From the NCBI GenBank assembly GCA_947648875.1, contig CANSPM010000010.1, forward strand, positions 1 through 64,000: a stretch of DNA of 64,000 nt. Reading direction: 5' to 3'. Positions 27,728-37,224 of this stretch are shown here, piece by piece. A model generated the notes under the pieces. It saw only the letters and a list, made by a program, of their open reading frames with translations, was not told the DNA's origin and searched no databases. Position 1 is the first letter of the stretch. Each line of letters starts with the position of its first letter. The stretch comes from an uncultured Lachnospiraceae bacterium (GTDB lineage: Bacteria; Bacillota; Clostridia; Lachnospirales; Lachnospiraceae). The position numbers were made by a program, and so were the translations under genes.

Positions 27728-27807
27728 ATGTTTATGATGTGGTATCGGTGAAAAAGATCGGTGCAATGTCATGCATCAGAGGCTGCGGTGGCAGGAGGGA
27801 GATCAAT

Positions 27808-28944
27808 ATGGTAAAAACATTGTTTATGGTTATTATGGCCTTTTTTCTTACAGTATCTTCGGCACCTGTCGGGGATGTGCAGGGAGAAGGGCGGACGTTT
27901 GGAGAACCGGGCAAGGCGCTGCAAGTCCGGGGCAGGGAAGAGGATGAACTTACAGTGCATTTTCTCGATGTGGGACAGGGGGATTGTACCCTGATCATCT
28001 GCGGCGACGCGGCCATGCTGATCGACGCGGGGGATGAAAGCCAGGGAACCAGGGTACAGAAATATCTAAAGGAGCAGGGAGTCCGTTCTCTTGATTATGT
28101 GGTCTGCACGCATTTTGACGCCGATCATATCGGAGGGATGGATGTTATCCTGTATAAGTTTGACTGCGGCAACATTTTTATGACGGACGGGGAGGCGGAT
28201 ACCCATGCGTACAGGGATTTGGCCGACGTCATGGAGAACAGGGCCTATGAGAGGACATTGCCTGTGGCGGGAGAGCAATACGCGCTGGGAGACGCCATAT
28301 TTACCATTGTGGGACCGGTACAGTCCCATGACGATGAAAACAATAATTCCATTGCGCTGCTTTTGTCCCACGGAGAAAACACATTTCTTTTTACGGGAGA
28401 TGCCGGGGAAGAGGAGGAGCAGGATCTGGCGGAGGGCGATCTCTCCATTCTGGCGGATGTCTATAAAGTGGGGCATCACGGCAGCAAAACCTCGACGGCC
28501 CAGGATATACTGGAGAATATTTCTCCTGCGTATGCGGTTATAAGCTGCGGCGAGGATAACGCATATGGTCATCCCCATGCGGAAACCCTGAATAAGTTGC
28601 GGGAAATGGATGTTCAGGTGTTCAGGACGGATGAACAGGGGACTATTCTGGCTGTGAGTGACGGAAAAGAGATCACCTGGAACTGTAGCCCCTCCCACAC
28701 ATGGAAGGCCGGGGAACCCGGGGAAATCCAGATGCCAGGGCAAACCGGAAATGGGGAAAAGGCTGTGATGTGTCCAAAAGAGGGGGCAATCACCTATGTA
28801 TGCAACAGGAATACGGGAAAATTTCACTATCCGGACTGTGCCAGCGTAAGCAAAATGAGCGAAAAAAACAAGTTGGAAGTGACCGTGACAAGGGAGGAAG
28901 TGACAGACATGGGATATGTCCCGTGTAAAAACTGCAATCCGTGA
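27808..28944 (+). CDS. Secreted ComEC/Rec2-like metallo-beta-lactamase-fold hydrolase
   Basis: 378 residues. A signal peptide (about 1-22) leads to a metallo-beta-lactamase fold of the ComEC C-terminal type: VHFLDVGQGDCTLI, the metal motif CTHFDADHIGG, LFTGDAGEEEE, VGHHGS and CGEDNAYGHPHAETL. A short C-terminal unit has YVCNRNTGKFHYPDCASV and GYVPCKNCNP, the Cys/His-rich Ada-like metal-binding tail often found on such secreted Clostridia proteins. Likely a phosphodiesterase or nuclease outside the membrane. GGAGGG lies eight bases before ATG 27808, so the longer frame beginning at 27565 is rejected. No membrane channel domain of ComEC is present. Confidence 0.82.
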   Translation: MVKTLFMVIMAFFLTVSSAPVGDVQGEGRTFGEPGKALQVRGREEDELTVHFLDVGQGDCTLIICGDAAMLIDAGDESQGTRVQKYLKEQGVRSLDYVVCTHFDADHIGGMDVILYKFDCGNIFMTDGEADTHAYRDLADVMENRAYERTLPVAGEQYALGDAIFTIVGPVQSHDDENNNSIALLLSHGENTFLFTGDAGEEEEQDLAEGDLSILADVYKVGHHGSKTSTAQDILENISPAYAVISCGEDNAYGHPHAETLNKLREMDVQVFRTDEQGTILAVSDGKEITWNCSPSHTWKAGEPGEIQMPGQTGNGEKAVMCPKEGAITYVCNRNTGKFHYPDCASVSKMSEKNKLEVTVTREEVTDMGYVPCKNCNP

Positions 28945-28968
28945 CAGATAACCGATTTAAAAAGAATC

Positions 28969-28997
28969 TTTAAAAAAGAAAAGACATGTGCTATAAT
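28969..28997 (+). promoter_or_regulatory. Putative sigma-A promoter of the esterase gene
   Basis: TTTAAA at 28969-28974, 17-nt spacer, perfect TATAAT at 28992-28997, about 85 nt before the 29083 start. Confidence 0.6.
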
Positions 28998-29082
28998 ATA
29001 TTTTATCGGAAGTATGTATTTCGCTTCCAAATAGAGGGCGCATCCTTTGCGCCGCGTTCAATTACGGGAAGATGTATAAGGA

Positions 29083-30162
29083 ATGGACTACATGAATTGT
29101 ATTGTGGCAGACCGGGAACATGTAAAGCAGATGGGCAGATGTCATCAGATCGGGGATACGCTGTGGCTGGCCATGTCGGGCAGCGGGGTTGGAATGCGGT
29201 TTATCGGCAGATATCTGGAAATTTCCATAAGAGGCGGCTATGTGGCAGAGCGAGGAGAGCCGGACGGCAATTATGCCAGAGTGGCTGTGTATGTCAATGG
29301 CACGCGGATTCGGGATGAAATGATAGACTGTCCCCGAAAGCAGCTGACAGTAATAGACCAGACATGCCCCGGCGAATTTGAAATACAGATTATCAAACTT
29401 TCGGAGAGTGCAATGTCTGTGATCGGCATAGAGCCGATGACCATCGGAGACGGGGACGTGCTGCTTCCGCTGTCACCCAAGGCGCATCTGGTGGAATTTA
29501 TCGGGGATTCCATCACCTGCGGTTACGGTGTGGACGATGAGGACAGCAGCCATGAATTTTCTACGGCCACGGAGGACGTTACCCGGGCGTATGCTCTCCA
29601 CACGGCCCGTTTGCTGGATGTGGATTACACGTTATTTTCGGCAAGCGGATTCGGCATTATCTCAGGCTATACGGATGACCCGCGACGGCGTCTGGCGGAG
29701 CAGCTGATTCCGGACTATTATCACAGTGTGGGCTTTAGCCGGGACCGGTTCCCCGGGGGCATTGATCCCACGAAGACGCAGTGGGATTTCGGGAAGCTGA
29801 GGCCAGACGCAGTGGTAATCAATCTGGGGACCAATGACGACAGCTTTTGCCAGGACACTCTGGAGAAACAGCAGGAGTATATGGCGGCCTATGAGCGCTT
29901 TCTGTGTGATGTGAGACAGCGGAATCCCCAGGCGGAGCTATTTTGTGTGCTGGGGATCATGGGACAGAGGCTTTGCCCCTGGATGGAGCGGGCCTGTGAG
30001 AACTATATAGAGCATACCGGAGACCGGCGGGTGCATACGCTGCGTCTTCCGGAGCAGGATGGCAGTATTGGCTATGCGGCGAATTATCATCCGCTGGAGA
30101 GATTCCATCTGGCGGCGGCAGAGGCGCTTGCGCCTTATATAAAAAAGACCATGAACTGGTAA
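29083..30162 (+). CDS. SGNH/GDSL carbohydrate esterase, CE2-like
   Basis: 359 residues without a signal peptide. The first about 130 residues are beta-rich (a CE2-like jelly roll), followed by an SGNH domain with EFIGDSITCGYG (nucleophile Ser at about 143), NLGTND, and NYHPLERFHLAAAEAL carrying candidate catalytic histidines. This resembles acetylxylan esterases of family CE2. It is the third esterase of the window and stands outside the mannan cluster, so its substrate may differ. ATG 29083 (or 29092, with AAGG nine bases upstream) is the start. It is 17 nt before the next gene, so likely co-transcribed. Confidence 0.8.
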   Translation: MDYMNCIVADREHVKQMGRCHQIGDTLWLAMSGSGVGMRFIGRYLEISIRGGYVAERGEPDGNYARVAVYVNGTRIRDEMIDCPRKQLTVIDQTCPGEFEIQIIKLSESAMSVIGIEPMTIGDGDVLLPLSPKAHLVEFIGDSITCGYGVDDEDSSHEFSTATEDVTRAYALHTARLLDVDYTLFSASGFGIISGYTDDPRRRLAEQLIPDYYHSVGFSRDRFPGGIDPTKTQWDFGKLRPDAVVINLGTNDDSFCQDTLEKQQEYMAAYERFLCDVRQRNPQAELFCVLGIMGQRLCPWMERACENYIEHTGDRRVHTLRLPEQDGSIGYAANYHPLERFHLAAAEALAPYIKKTMNW

Positions 30163-30179
30163 GTGCGGAGGGAGAAGAC

Positions 30180-31406
30180 ATGCTGGTTACATTAATTCCA
30201 CTTTTTGACGAAAATCTGAACATAGGGGCCTATTCCTTGTTTGTACAAAAGGAGAACGCGTTCTTGAATCCCAGTCTTCTGGGGACTGGACGGTTTGACG
30301 GAGCCGCCAGGGTAGAGGGACTGGAAATTATTCAGAGTATGGGGATCGAAAGCCTTTCCTCAGACAGTGATGTGTTTGTGACAGTGAGCAATCTGTCGGT
30401 TTTTTCAGACTTGTCCGGGCAGTGCGACGCGCCTCACGAGCGTCTGGTTTTGCTCATGGATTCCACCGTGAAGCCCGAGCCCATGTACATAAAGCGGTTG
30501 AAGGAGTTGAAGGAACAGGGCTACAAGCTGGCCATGCGTAAACTCCAGGTGGCGGAGTTTGAAACTTATCGGGAGATACTCAAGCTGACAGACTATGTGT
30601 TTCTCAATCACAAGAAGATTGACATCAGCAAGGCCAAAATTTATTTCAACAAACTGTATCCGCAGATCCGCCTCTGCGCGGTGGGCGTGGATAATCAGGA
30701 GGAGTTTGCCGAGCTCAAGGCTTCGGGGGGATATCAATTGTATGAGGGCGCGTTCTACCGTATTCCGCTCAACAAGGGCGAACATGAGGTGGCACCCTTG
30801 AAGGTAAATTATATAGAACTGCTGAACACTGTAAACGGAGAGAATTTTGAACTGACACAGGCAGCGGATATTATCGGGCGGGATACGGCCTTGACCATCT
30901 CCTTGCTTCGGATGGTAAACAACATGGCCATCAATTCGGAGATTACCTCCATCCGCCATGCCACGGCCATGCTGGGACAAAAGGAATTGAAAAAATGGAT
31001 CACTACGGCGGTGGTGGGAGAACTTTGCGCGGATAAGCCCAATGAGGTCACCCGCCTGTCCCTGTTACGGGCCAGATTCGCGGAGAATCTGGCAGGTTCA
31101 TTTGGCATGGCCATGCAGTCTTCCGAACTGTTCCTGATGGGACTGTTCTCCGTGCTGGATGTGATTCTGGATAAACCAATGGAGGAAGCTCTGGACATGG
31201 TGCATGTGAGCAAACAGATCAGGGATGTGCTGGTGGAGAGGAAGGGACCACTCCTTAAGGTATATGACTTCATTTCCCGGTATGAGATTGCGGACTGGCA
31301 AGAGGTATCCCGACAGATGATTTTGGAGAATATTGAACTGGATACGCTGTATAACGCTTATATCCAGACAATGGTATGGTATCGGAAACTGACTTTGGGC
31401 AGGTAA
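30180..31406 (+). CDS. HDOD signalling protein with degenerate EAL domain (YuxH-like)
   Basis: 408 residues. The N-terminal about 200 residues follow the EAL phosphodiesterase fold but lack the EAL signature and the catalytic acidic residues; the usual AEGVE loop reads CAVGVDNQEEFAELK. So cyclic-di-GMP hydrolysis is not expected. The C-terminal about 200 residues are an HDOD domain (LLNTVNGENFELTQAADIIG, then RHATAMLGQKELKKW), typical of signal-output proteins. This EAL-HDOD pairing is known from YuxH-type proteins. GGAGGGAG precedes the ATG. It ends nine bases before rarA. Confidence 0.85.
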   Translation: MLVTLIPLFDENLNIGAYSLFVQKENAFLNPSLLGTGRFDGAARVEGLEIIQSMGIESLSSDSDVFVTVSNLSVFSDLSGQCDAPHERLVLLMDSTVKPEPMYIKRLKELKEQGYKLAMRKLQVAEFETYREILKLTDYVFLNHKKIDISKAKIYFNKLYPQIRLCAVGVDNQEEFAELKASGGYQLYEGAFYRIPLNKGEHEVAPLKVNYIELLNTVNGENFELTQAADIIGRDTALTISLLRMVNNMAINSEITSIRHATAMLGQKELKKWITTAVVGELCADKPNEVTRLSLLRARFAENLAGSFGMAMQSSELFLMGLFSVLDVILDKPMEEALDMVHVSKQIRDVLVERKGPLLKVYDFISRYEIADWQEVSRQMILENIELDTLYNAYIQTMVWYRKLTLGR

Positions 31407-31414
31407 GGTTGGCT

Positions 31415-32758
31415 ATGGACTTATTTGAATATATGAGAAATACCAATATGGAGAAGGAATCGCCTCTGGCGGCGCGGATGCGTCCCAGGACGCTGGACGA
31501 GGTAATGGGGCAGGAGCATATCATAGGAAAGGATAAGCTGCTGTACCGGGCGATTCAGGCAGATAAGATCAGTTCCGTGATCTTCTACGGACCGCCGGGA
31601 ACCGGCAAAACCACTTTGGCCAGAGTGATCGCGGGCAGCACCAGCGCGGAGTTTACCCAGATCAATGCCACGGTGGCAGGGAAGAAGGACATGGAGGAAG
31701 TGGTGAATAAGGCCAGGGAGTTACAGGGTATGTACGGCAAACGCACGATCCTGTTCATCGACGAGATTCACCGATTTAACAAAGGGCAGCAGGATTATCT
31801 GCTGCCTTTTGTGGAGGACGGCACGGTGATTCTCATCGGTGCCACTACGGAGAACCCCTATTTTGAGGTCAACGGGGCTCTGATATCCAGGTCCGTTATC
31901 TTTGAGTTAAAGCCCATTCCCCCGGAGGCGGTGAAGGAATTGCTTCGCAAGGCAGTGTATGACCGGGACCGGGGAATGGGGGCTTATAATGCCGTCATAG
32001 AGGAGGAGGCGCTGGATTTTCTGGCGCAGCTTTCGGGAGGGGATGCCAGGCACGCGCTGAACGCTGTGGAACTGGGGATTATGACCACGGCCCGTTCCCA
32101 GGATGGACAGATTCACATTACACGGGAGGTGGCCTCGGAGTGTATCCAGAAGCGCGTGATGCGCTATGACAAAAACGGAGACAACCACTATGACACCGTC
32201 TCCGCCTTTATCAAAAGTATGCGGGGATCAGACCCGGACGCGGCGGTATACTATCTGGCCCGGATGCTGTACGCAGGGGAGAGCGTCACTTTTATTGCCC
32301 GCAGGATCATGATCTGTGCTTCGGAGGATGTGGGAAACGCGGACCCAATGGCGCTGGTGGTGGCAACAAACGCTTCCCTGGCGGTAGAGCGCATCGGCAT
32401 GCCGGAGGCCCAGATCATCCTGGCCCAGGCGGCTTCCTATGTGGCCTGTGCCCCCAAGAGCAATGCCGCCAGTCAAGGGATATTTGCCGCCAACCAGGAG
32501 GTGGAACGTTCGGGCAATCTGCCCATTCCCACGCATTTGCAGGACGCGCATTACAAGGGAGCGGCGAAGCTGGGGCATGGCACTGGTTACAAATATGCCC
32601 ATGACTATCCGAACAATTATGTAAAGCAGCAGTATCTGCCCTATGAATTGAGCGGCAGGGAGTTTTATCGGCCTGGCGGAAACGGATACGAACAGAAGAT
32701 CAGGGAGCATATGCGGCGGATAAAACAGGAAGCGGAGGAGGTAATTACAGGAATTTAG
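31415..32758 (+). CDS. rarA: Replication-associated recombination protein A (RarA/MgsA)
   Basis: About 447 residues, AAA+ ATPase of the clamp-loader class. Seen are PLAARMRPRTLDEVMGQEH, the Walker A FYGPPGTGKTTLA, ILFIDEIHRFNKGQQD (Walker B), GATTENPYFEVN (sensor 1) and the C-terminal tetramerisation domain ending with the conserved GAAKLGHGTGYKYAHDYPNN. It acts at stalled replication forks. The start ATG 31415 follows AAGGTT. Its 3' end overlaps the convergent radical SAM gene by 14 bases, so there is no room for a terminator between them. Confidence 0.95.
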   Translation: MDLFEYMRNTNMEKESPLAARMRPRTLDEVMGQEHIIGKDKLLYRAIQADKISSVIFYGPPGTGKTTLARVIAGSTSAEFTQINATVAGKKDMEEVVNKARELQGMYGKRTILFIDEIHRFNKGQQDYLLPFVEDGTVILIGATTENPYFEVNGALISRSVIFELKPIPPEAVKELLRKAVYDRDRGMGAYNAVIEEEALDFLAQLSGGDARHALNAVELGIMTTARSQDGQIHITREVASECIQKRVMRYDKNGDNHYDTVSAFIKSMRGSDPDAAVYYLARMLYAGESVTFIARRIMICASEDVGNADPMALVVATNASLAVERIGMPEAQIILAQAASYVACAPKSNAASQGIFAANQEVERSGNLPIPTHLQDAHYKGAAKLGHGTGYKYAHDYPNNYVKQQYLPYELSGREFYRPGGNGYEQKIREHMRRIKQEAEEVITGI

Positions 32759-33710
32759 ACGGCGCGCAAAACGCTTTCCCCTGGAAGGCATTTTCCAGTC
32801 GCATTTTCCGATGCAGAGAATTAAGGACATCCCGCTTGCGGCGGCTCCAGAGAGGAGCAATGAGCAGGTTTTTGGGTCCGTCTCCGGTTACCCGGTGTAC
32901 CACAATATCAGGAGAAAGATGCGTCAGGCAGTTTACAAGGATGTCTATATACGCTTCCTTCTCCAATACAGAAAAATCCCCTGCGCGATATAGGGCCGCC
33001 AGGTCCGTTCCCTCCAGCACATGGAGCAGCTGTAGTTTGATGCCGAAGAGAGTACAGGTGTTCAGGTACTCTATGGTCTCCAGCATCTGACTCGTTGTCT
33101 CGCCGGGAAGTCCCAGAATCACATGCACGACGGCGGGAATCTCCAACATATGCAGATTTCTCATGGCAGACTCAAAACAGGGAAGTTCGTATCCTCTGCG
33201 GAGGAGCCGTGCCGTCTCTTTATGAATCGTCTGTAATCCCAATTCTATCCAGATAAATTTGTCGGGGTAGAGCCGACGAAGCTCTGCCAGCAACCGCAGC
33301 ACGGGCTGTGGCAGACAATCCGGCCTGGTGGCGATAGAGATCCCGCAGATATCGGGATGTTCCAGGGCCCGGACATACAGAGGGCGCAGAATCTCCGGCG
33401 CGGCATAGGTGTTGGTGTAGGCTTGAAAGTAGGCGATGTAATGTCCGCCCACCTGCTTTTGTCCAAACAGAGCCAGACCGGCTTGAAGCTGTTCCGCAAT
33501 ATCTTTTCCCGATACGGCAAAATCTCCGCTGCCCCCGGCACTGCAAAACAGACAGCCCCTGGTGTCCAGTGTCCCGTCCCGGTTGGGACAGGTCATATGG
33601 GCATCCAGGGCGATTTTATAGCATTTGTGGCCCTGGGTATTCCGGAGATAGGCGTTCAGGGAATAGTAGGGCTTTCCCAGCCAGTGGGCCGGGGGCTTGA
33701 TCTCGGCCAT
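32745..33710 (-). CDS. TIGR01212 family radical SAM protein (YhcC-like)
   Basis: 321 residues. Opens with PPAHWLGKPYYSLNAYLRNT; the iron-sulfur motif is CPNRDGTLDTRGCLFC (CX11CX2C, the spacing typical of this family). GISIATRPDCLP and WIELGLQTIHKETARLLRRG mark the SAM and substrate side of the partial TIM barrel. Members are widespread and their reaction is not established. It starts four bases after the malic enzyme stop and is surely co-transcribed with it. Confidence 0.88.
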   Translation of the reverse strand: MAEIKPPAHWLGKPYYSLNAYLRNTQGHKCYKIALDAHMTCPNRDGTLDTRGCLFCSAGGSGDFAVSGKDIAEQLQAGLALFGQKQVGGHYIAYFQAYTNTYAAPEILRPLYVRALEHPDICGISIATRPDCLPQPVLRLLAELRRLYPDKFIWIELGLQTIHKETARLLRRGYELPCFESAMRNLHMLEIPAVVHVILGLPGETTSQMLETIEYLNTCTLFGIKLQLLHVLEGTDLAALYRAGDFSVLEKEAYIDILVNCLTHLSPDIVVHRVTGDGPKNLLIAPLWSRRKRDVLNSLHRKMRLENAFQGKAFCAPSKFL

Positions 33711-33714
33711 GCGG

Positions 33715-34863
33715 TTAAATATATGCCTTTACCGCGGCGGCAACCACTTCGGCCACCTTGGGATTGAAGGCTTCGGGCATGATATTCTCATCGGAGAGTT
33801 CCTCTTCCGGCACCAGGGAAGCGATGGCCTTCGCTGCGGCCAGCTTCATCTCCTCCGTGATTTGCCGGGCATGTCCTTCCAGGGCGCCTTTGAAGATGCC
33901 GGGGAAAGCTACCACGTTGTTCACCTGGTTGGGGAAATCGCTGCGGCCCGTGCCCACTACCCTGGCGCCGGCGGCTTTGGCCACATCCGGCATGATCTCC
34001 GGCACAGGGTTTGCCATGGCGAAGAGAATGGCGTCATGGTTCATGGAGGCCACCATCTCAGGGGTCACTATGCCCGGGGCGGATACGCCCACGAAGATAT
34101 CTGCGGCTTTCAGCGCGTCCGCCAGGGTGCCGGTTTTGCCCTCCAGATTGGTCACTTCCGCCATCTTCTGCTGCATCCAGTTGAGTCCCTGTGTGGATTT
34201 GGAGAGGATGCCCACTTTGTCGCACAGGGTAATGTGGGGGAAACCGTAGGTGAGCAAAAGATTCGTGATGGCTATGCCGGCGCTGCCGGCCCCGTTTACC
34301 ACGATGCGACAGTCTTCCTTCTTCTTGCCCACCACTTTCAGGGCGTTGATAATGCCCGCCAGCACTACGATGGCCGTGCCGTGTTGATCGTCGTGGAACA
34401 CGGGGATATCCAGAGCTGCCTTCAGGCGCTCCTCAATCTCAAAGCATCTGGGGGCGGAGATATCCTCCAGGTTGATTCCGCCGAAGCCGGGAGCCATCCA
34501 GGTGACGGCCTTGATGATTTCTTCCGTGTCCTGCGTATCCAGACATATGGGCACGGCGTTAATCCCGCCGAACTCCTTGAAGAGAACCGCTTTGCCTTCC
34601 ATGACGGGCATGGCCGCGTAGGGGCCGATATTGCCCAGGCCCAGGACGGCGCTGCCGTCGGACACCACGGCCACGGTGTTGGCTTTCATGGTGTATGTAT
34701 ATGCCGCCGCTTTGTCTTCGGCGATGACTTTGCAGGGCTCGGCCACGCCCGGGGTGTAGGCCAGGGCCAGGTCTTCCCTGGACTTTACGGGGGTTTTGGA
34801 CACGGTCTCCAGTTTGCCGTTCCATTGTTCGTGAAGCATCAGCGCTTTTTCGTTGGTCGTCAT
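33715..34863 (-). CDS. NAD(P)-dependent malic enzyme
   Basis: 382 residues, the short bacterial form. It decarboxylates malate to pyruvate with reduction of NAD(P). Seen are LALAYTPGVAEPCK, MKANTVAVVSDGSAVLGLGN, MEGKAVLFKEFGGI, LEDISAPRCFEIE and FHDDQHGTAIV (divalent metal site), then the nucleotide-binding VNGAGSAGIAI. Cofactor preference cannot be read securely. It has its own promoter in the divergent region shared with rho and is followed by the radical SAM gene. Confidence 0.95.
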   Translation of the reverse strand: MTTNEKALMLHEQWNGKLETVSKTPVKSREDLALAYTPGVAEPCKVIAEDKAAAYTYTMKANTVAVVSDGSAVLGLGNIGPYAAMPVMEGKAVLFKEFGGINAVPICLDTQDTEEIIKAVTWMAPGFGGINLEDISAPRCFEIEERLKAALDIPVFHDDQHGTAIVVLAGIINALKVVGKKKEDCRIVVNGAGSAGIAITNLLLTYGFPHITLCDKVGILSKSTQGLNWMQQKMAEVTNLEGKTGTLADALKAADIFVGVSAPGIVTPEMVASMNHDAILFAMANPVPEIMPDVAKAAGARVVGTGRSDFPNQVNNVVAFPGIFKGALEGHARQITEEMKLAAAKAIASLVPEEELSDENIMPEAFNPKVAEVVAAAVKAYI

Positions 34864-35010
34864 GATTTGGTCTCCTTATTTCATAGTGCATGGGGTTTTC
34901 TGTGAGCGCCCGAGTACGATGATCTGTTTCGGTCCGCTCTTGCGTGTCCAGGCATGGGGCAGCGCGGTAAGTGTGTTTTCCTTTCGATAAAACAGAGTTT
35001 TACGTTCTCT

Positions 35011-35039
35011 ATTTTATAGGGAATACAGGTTTTTTTCAA
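35011..35039 (-). promoter_or_regulatory. Putative promoter of the malic enzyme operon
   Basis: On the minus strand TTGAAA (35034-35039) and TAAAAT (35011-35016) are separated by 17 nt, about 150 nt upstream of the malic enzyme start. Confidence 0.55.
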
Positions 35040-35090
35040 GAAATTTCTTTGTTTTTCAAAAAATTACTTCCTATTTCCATAAAAGTGTAT

Positions 35091-35096
35091 TATAAT
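35091..35096 (+). promoter_or_regulatory. Putative -10 element of the rho promoter
   Basis: Perfect TATAAT about 120 nt before rho, with only a weak -35 (TTCCTA at 35068-35073, 17-nt spacer). A leader of about 115 nt results, which would suit autoregulation by Rho, but no attenuator structure was established. The rest of 34864-35217 is AT-rich spacer. Confidence 0.45.
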
Positions 35097-35217
35097 CTAT
35101 ATCAGCAAGTTCATTCCGTTATGGGTCACGTCTGATATATATCCGTAAGATACCCCTTAAGGCGAATTGAATAGGAAGAGCAATACCATTTTTGAAGTGA
35201 GAGAAATAGGAGGAGCA

Positions 35218-36891
35218 ATGAGAGAGAAGTATGAATCACTCGCGCTGGTACAGTTGAAGGAATTGGCCAAGGTACGGGGCATCAGGGGAGTATCTGCCAT
35301 GAAGAAAGCCGAAGTGGTGGAAGCGATGCTGGCACAGGACGAGAGGGACAGGTCCGGGGAGGACGCTTCCGCACCTGCGGAGAGGGCAGCCTATACGCCT
35401 ACGCCAAGACCTGCGGAGAAGGCGGCTTTTGCATCTGCGCCCAGATCGTCGGAGAGGGCGGCTGAGACTCCGGTGCCTAGATCGTCGGAGAGGACGGCTG
35501 AGACTCCGGTGCCCAGATCGTCGGAGAGGACGGCTGAGACTCCGGTGCCCAGATCGTCGGAGAGGGCGGCTGAGACTCCGGTGCCCAGATCGTCGGAGAG
35601 GACGCCTGAGACTGCCAGATCAGAGTCGCACAGACCCGAGGGGGGAAGGACGGAGGGCACCCGGTCGGAAGGGGTTCGTCCGGCGCCCGCAGAAGGGGAG
35701 CAGCCCGCCCGGCCAGCGCGTGTGAATGAGGCTTACGATTCCACTCAGTACCCTGTGGAACTGGACAGCGGCATTGAGGCGAAGGGAATTTTGGAGGTAA
35801 TGCCAGACGGATACGGATTTATCCGAAGCGATAATTATCTGCCCGGCTCGGAGGATGTGTATGTAGCTCCCAGCCAGATTCGCCGTTTCGGCTTAAAGAC
35901 CGGAGATATTCTGCGGGGCAATAAGCGAATCAAGACGCAGCAGGAAAAGTTCAGCGCGTTGCTGTTTGTGAGAACCATCAACGGCTATACCCCCGAGGAG
36001 TCTGCCAGGAGGACGGCCTTTGAGGATATGACTCCGATTTTTCCGGACAAGCGTATCAAGTTGGAGACTCCGGGCTGTAGTGTGGCCATGCGCGTTATGG
36101 ATCTGATCAGTCCTGTGGGTAAGGGCCAGCGCGGTATGATTGTATCCCCTCCTAAAGCCGGTAAGACAACTCTGTTGAAAGAAGTGGCCAAGTCCATATT
36201 GCGCACCAATCCACATATGCATATGCTGATTTTGCTCATTGACGAGCGTCCCGAGGAAGTTACGGATATCAAGGAGGCCATCTGTGGCGACAATGTGGAG
36301 GTAATCTATTCCACCTTTGACGAACTGCCGGATCATCACAAGAGGGTAGCGGAGATGGTGGTGGAGCGGGCCAAGAGATTGGTTGAACATAAGAAAGAGG
36401 TAGTGATTCTGCTGGATTCCATCACCCGTCTGACCAGAGCGTACAACCTGGTGGTTCCTCCCAGCGGACGGACGCTGTCCGGCGGTCTTGATCCCGCCGC
36501 TCTGCACATGCCCAAGCGGTTTTTCGGCGCGGCCCGTAATATGCGGGAGGGGGGCAGCCTGACCATTCTGGCAACCGCACTGGTGGACACCGGGTCCAAA
36601 ATGGATGATGTGATCTATGAGGAGTTTAAGGGGACAGGCAACATGGAAATCGTGTTGGACCGCAAACTTTCCGAGAAGCGCATCTTCCCGGCGATTGATA
36701 TCGCCAAGTCCAGCACCCGGAGAGAGGACCTGCTGCTTGACAGTGAGGAACTGGAGGCCATCAGCATTATGCGTAAAGCGTTGAACGGTCTGAAGTCCGA
36801 CGAGGCCACCGACCGTATTCTGGATATGTTTGCACGCACCAGAAACAACAGGGAATTTGTCGCGAATGTAAAAAAGAACAGATTTATTTAA
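35218..36891 (+). CDS. rho: Transcription termination factor Rho with repeat insertion
   Basis: 557 residues. It starts with the Rho N-terminal helical domain ([19 protein letters not shown]). Residues about 40-175 are an inserted disordered segment with Pro/Ser/Glu/Arg repeats. The RNA-binding OSB fold follows ([20 protein letters not shown]), then the RecA-like motor: PPKAGKTTL at about 312 (P loop), [24 protein letters not shown] (Q-loop region) and the C-terminal [17 protein letters not shown]. Rho is a hexameric RNA translocase that ends transcription. AGGAGG sits before ATG 35218. It leads the conserved rpmE-DUF1385-prmC-prfA block. Confidence 0.96.
   Translation: MREKYESLALVQLKELAKVRGIRGVSAMKKAEVVEAMLAQDERDRSGEDASAPAERAAYTPTPRPAEKAAFASAPRSSERAAETPVPRSSERTAETPVPRSSERTAETPVPRSSERAAETPVPRSSERTPETARSESHRPEGGRTEGTRSEGVRPAPAEGEQPARPARVNEAYDSTQYPVELDSGIEAKGILEVMPDGYGFIRSDNYLPGSEDVYVAPSQIRRFGLKTGDILRGNKRIKTQQEKFSALLFVRTINGYTPEESARRTAFEDMTPIFPDKRIKLETPGCSVAMRVMDLISPVGKGQRGMIVSPPKAGKTTLLKEVAKSILRTNPHMHMLILLIDERPEEVTDIKEAICGDNVEVIYSTFDELPDHHKRVAEMVVERAKRLVEHKKEVVILLDSITRLTRAYNLVVPPSGRTLSGGLDPAALHMPKRFFGAARNMREGGSLTILATALVDTGSKMDDVIYEEFKGTGNMEIVLDRKLSEKRIFPAIDIAKSSTRREDLLLDSEELEAISIMRKALNGLKSDEATDRILDMFARTRNNREFVANVKKNRFI
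35440..35619 (+). repeat. 36-nt repeats inside rho
   Basis: Five in-frame copies of a 36-nt unit encode PRSSER(A/T)AETPV, the last copy diverging to PETAR. Copies differ by one or two bases, a sign of recent duplication. The region lies between the helical N-terminal domain and the RNA-binding fold. Confidence 0.88.
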
Positions 36892-36899
36892 AAAACCTA

Positions 36900-36928
36900 T
36901 TGCATTCTAAGGAAACTCATGGTATATT
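36900..36928 (+). promoter_or_regulatory. Putative sigma-A promoter of rpmE
   Basis: TTGCAT at 36900-36905, 17-nt spacer, TATATT at 36923-36928, beginning nine bases after the rho stop. Confidence 0.6.
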
Positions 36929-37008
36929 AATAACGCTGTTTGTGGTTGCATAAGCAGTGCGGATGAGAACAAAGAATAAATACGGAATGATATAGAGAGG
37001 TGAGAAGC

Positions 37009-37215
37009 ATGAAAGAAGGAATTCATCCCCAGTACTATCAAGCAACTGTAACCTGTAACTGTGGCAACACATTTGTTACCGGTTCCACTAAGCCTGAGCT
37101 GCACGTAGAAGTCTGCTCCAAATGCCATTCATTCTACACCGGTCAGCAGAAATCGGCCAGAGCCGATGGACGTATTGACAAGTTCAATAAGAAGTACGGC
37201 GTTACAAGCAAATAG
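37009..37215 (+). CDS. rpmE: Ribosomal protein bL31
   Basis: 68 residues of the large-subunit protein bL31: [20 protein letters not shown], then a second Cys pair in [13 protein letters not shown]. The CXC and CXXC cysteines make it the zinc-binding C+ paralogue. ATG 37009 has AGAGAGG eight bases upstream; the in-frame GTG at 37000 overlaps that site and is rejected. It has its own promoter and is followed by an intrinsic terminator. Confidence 0.96.
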   Translation: MKEGIHPQYYQATVTCNCGNTFVTGSTKPELHVEVCSKCHSFYTGQQKSARADGRIDKFNKKYGVTSK

Positions 37216-37224
37216 GAAGTTTCG

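Noticed and set aside
33697..34905. 402-codon plus-strand frame
   Set aside because: Exact antisense of malic enzyme, Gly/His/Val-rich composition, no ribosome binding site.
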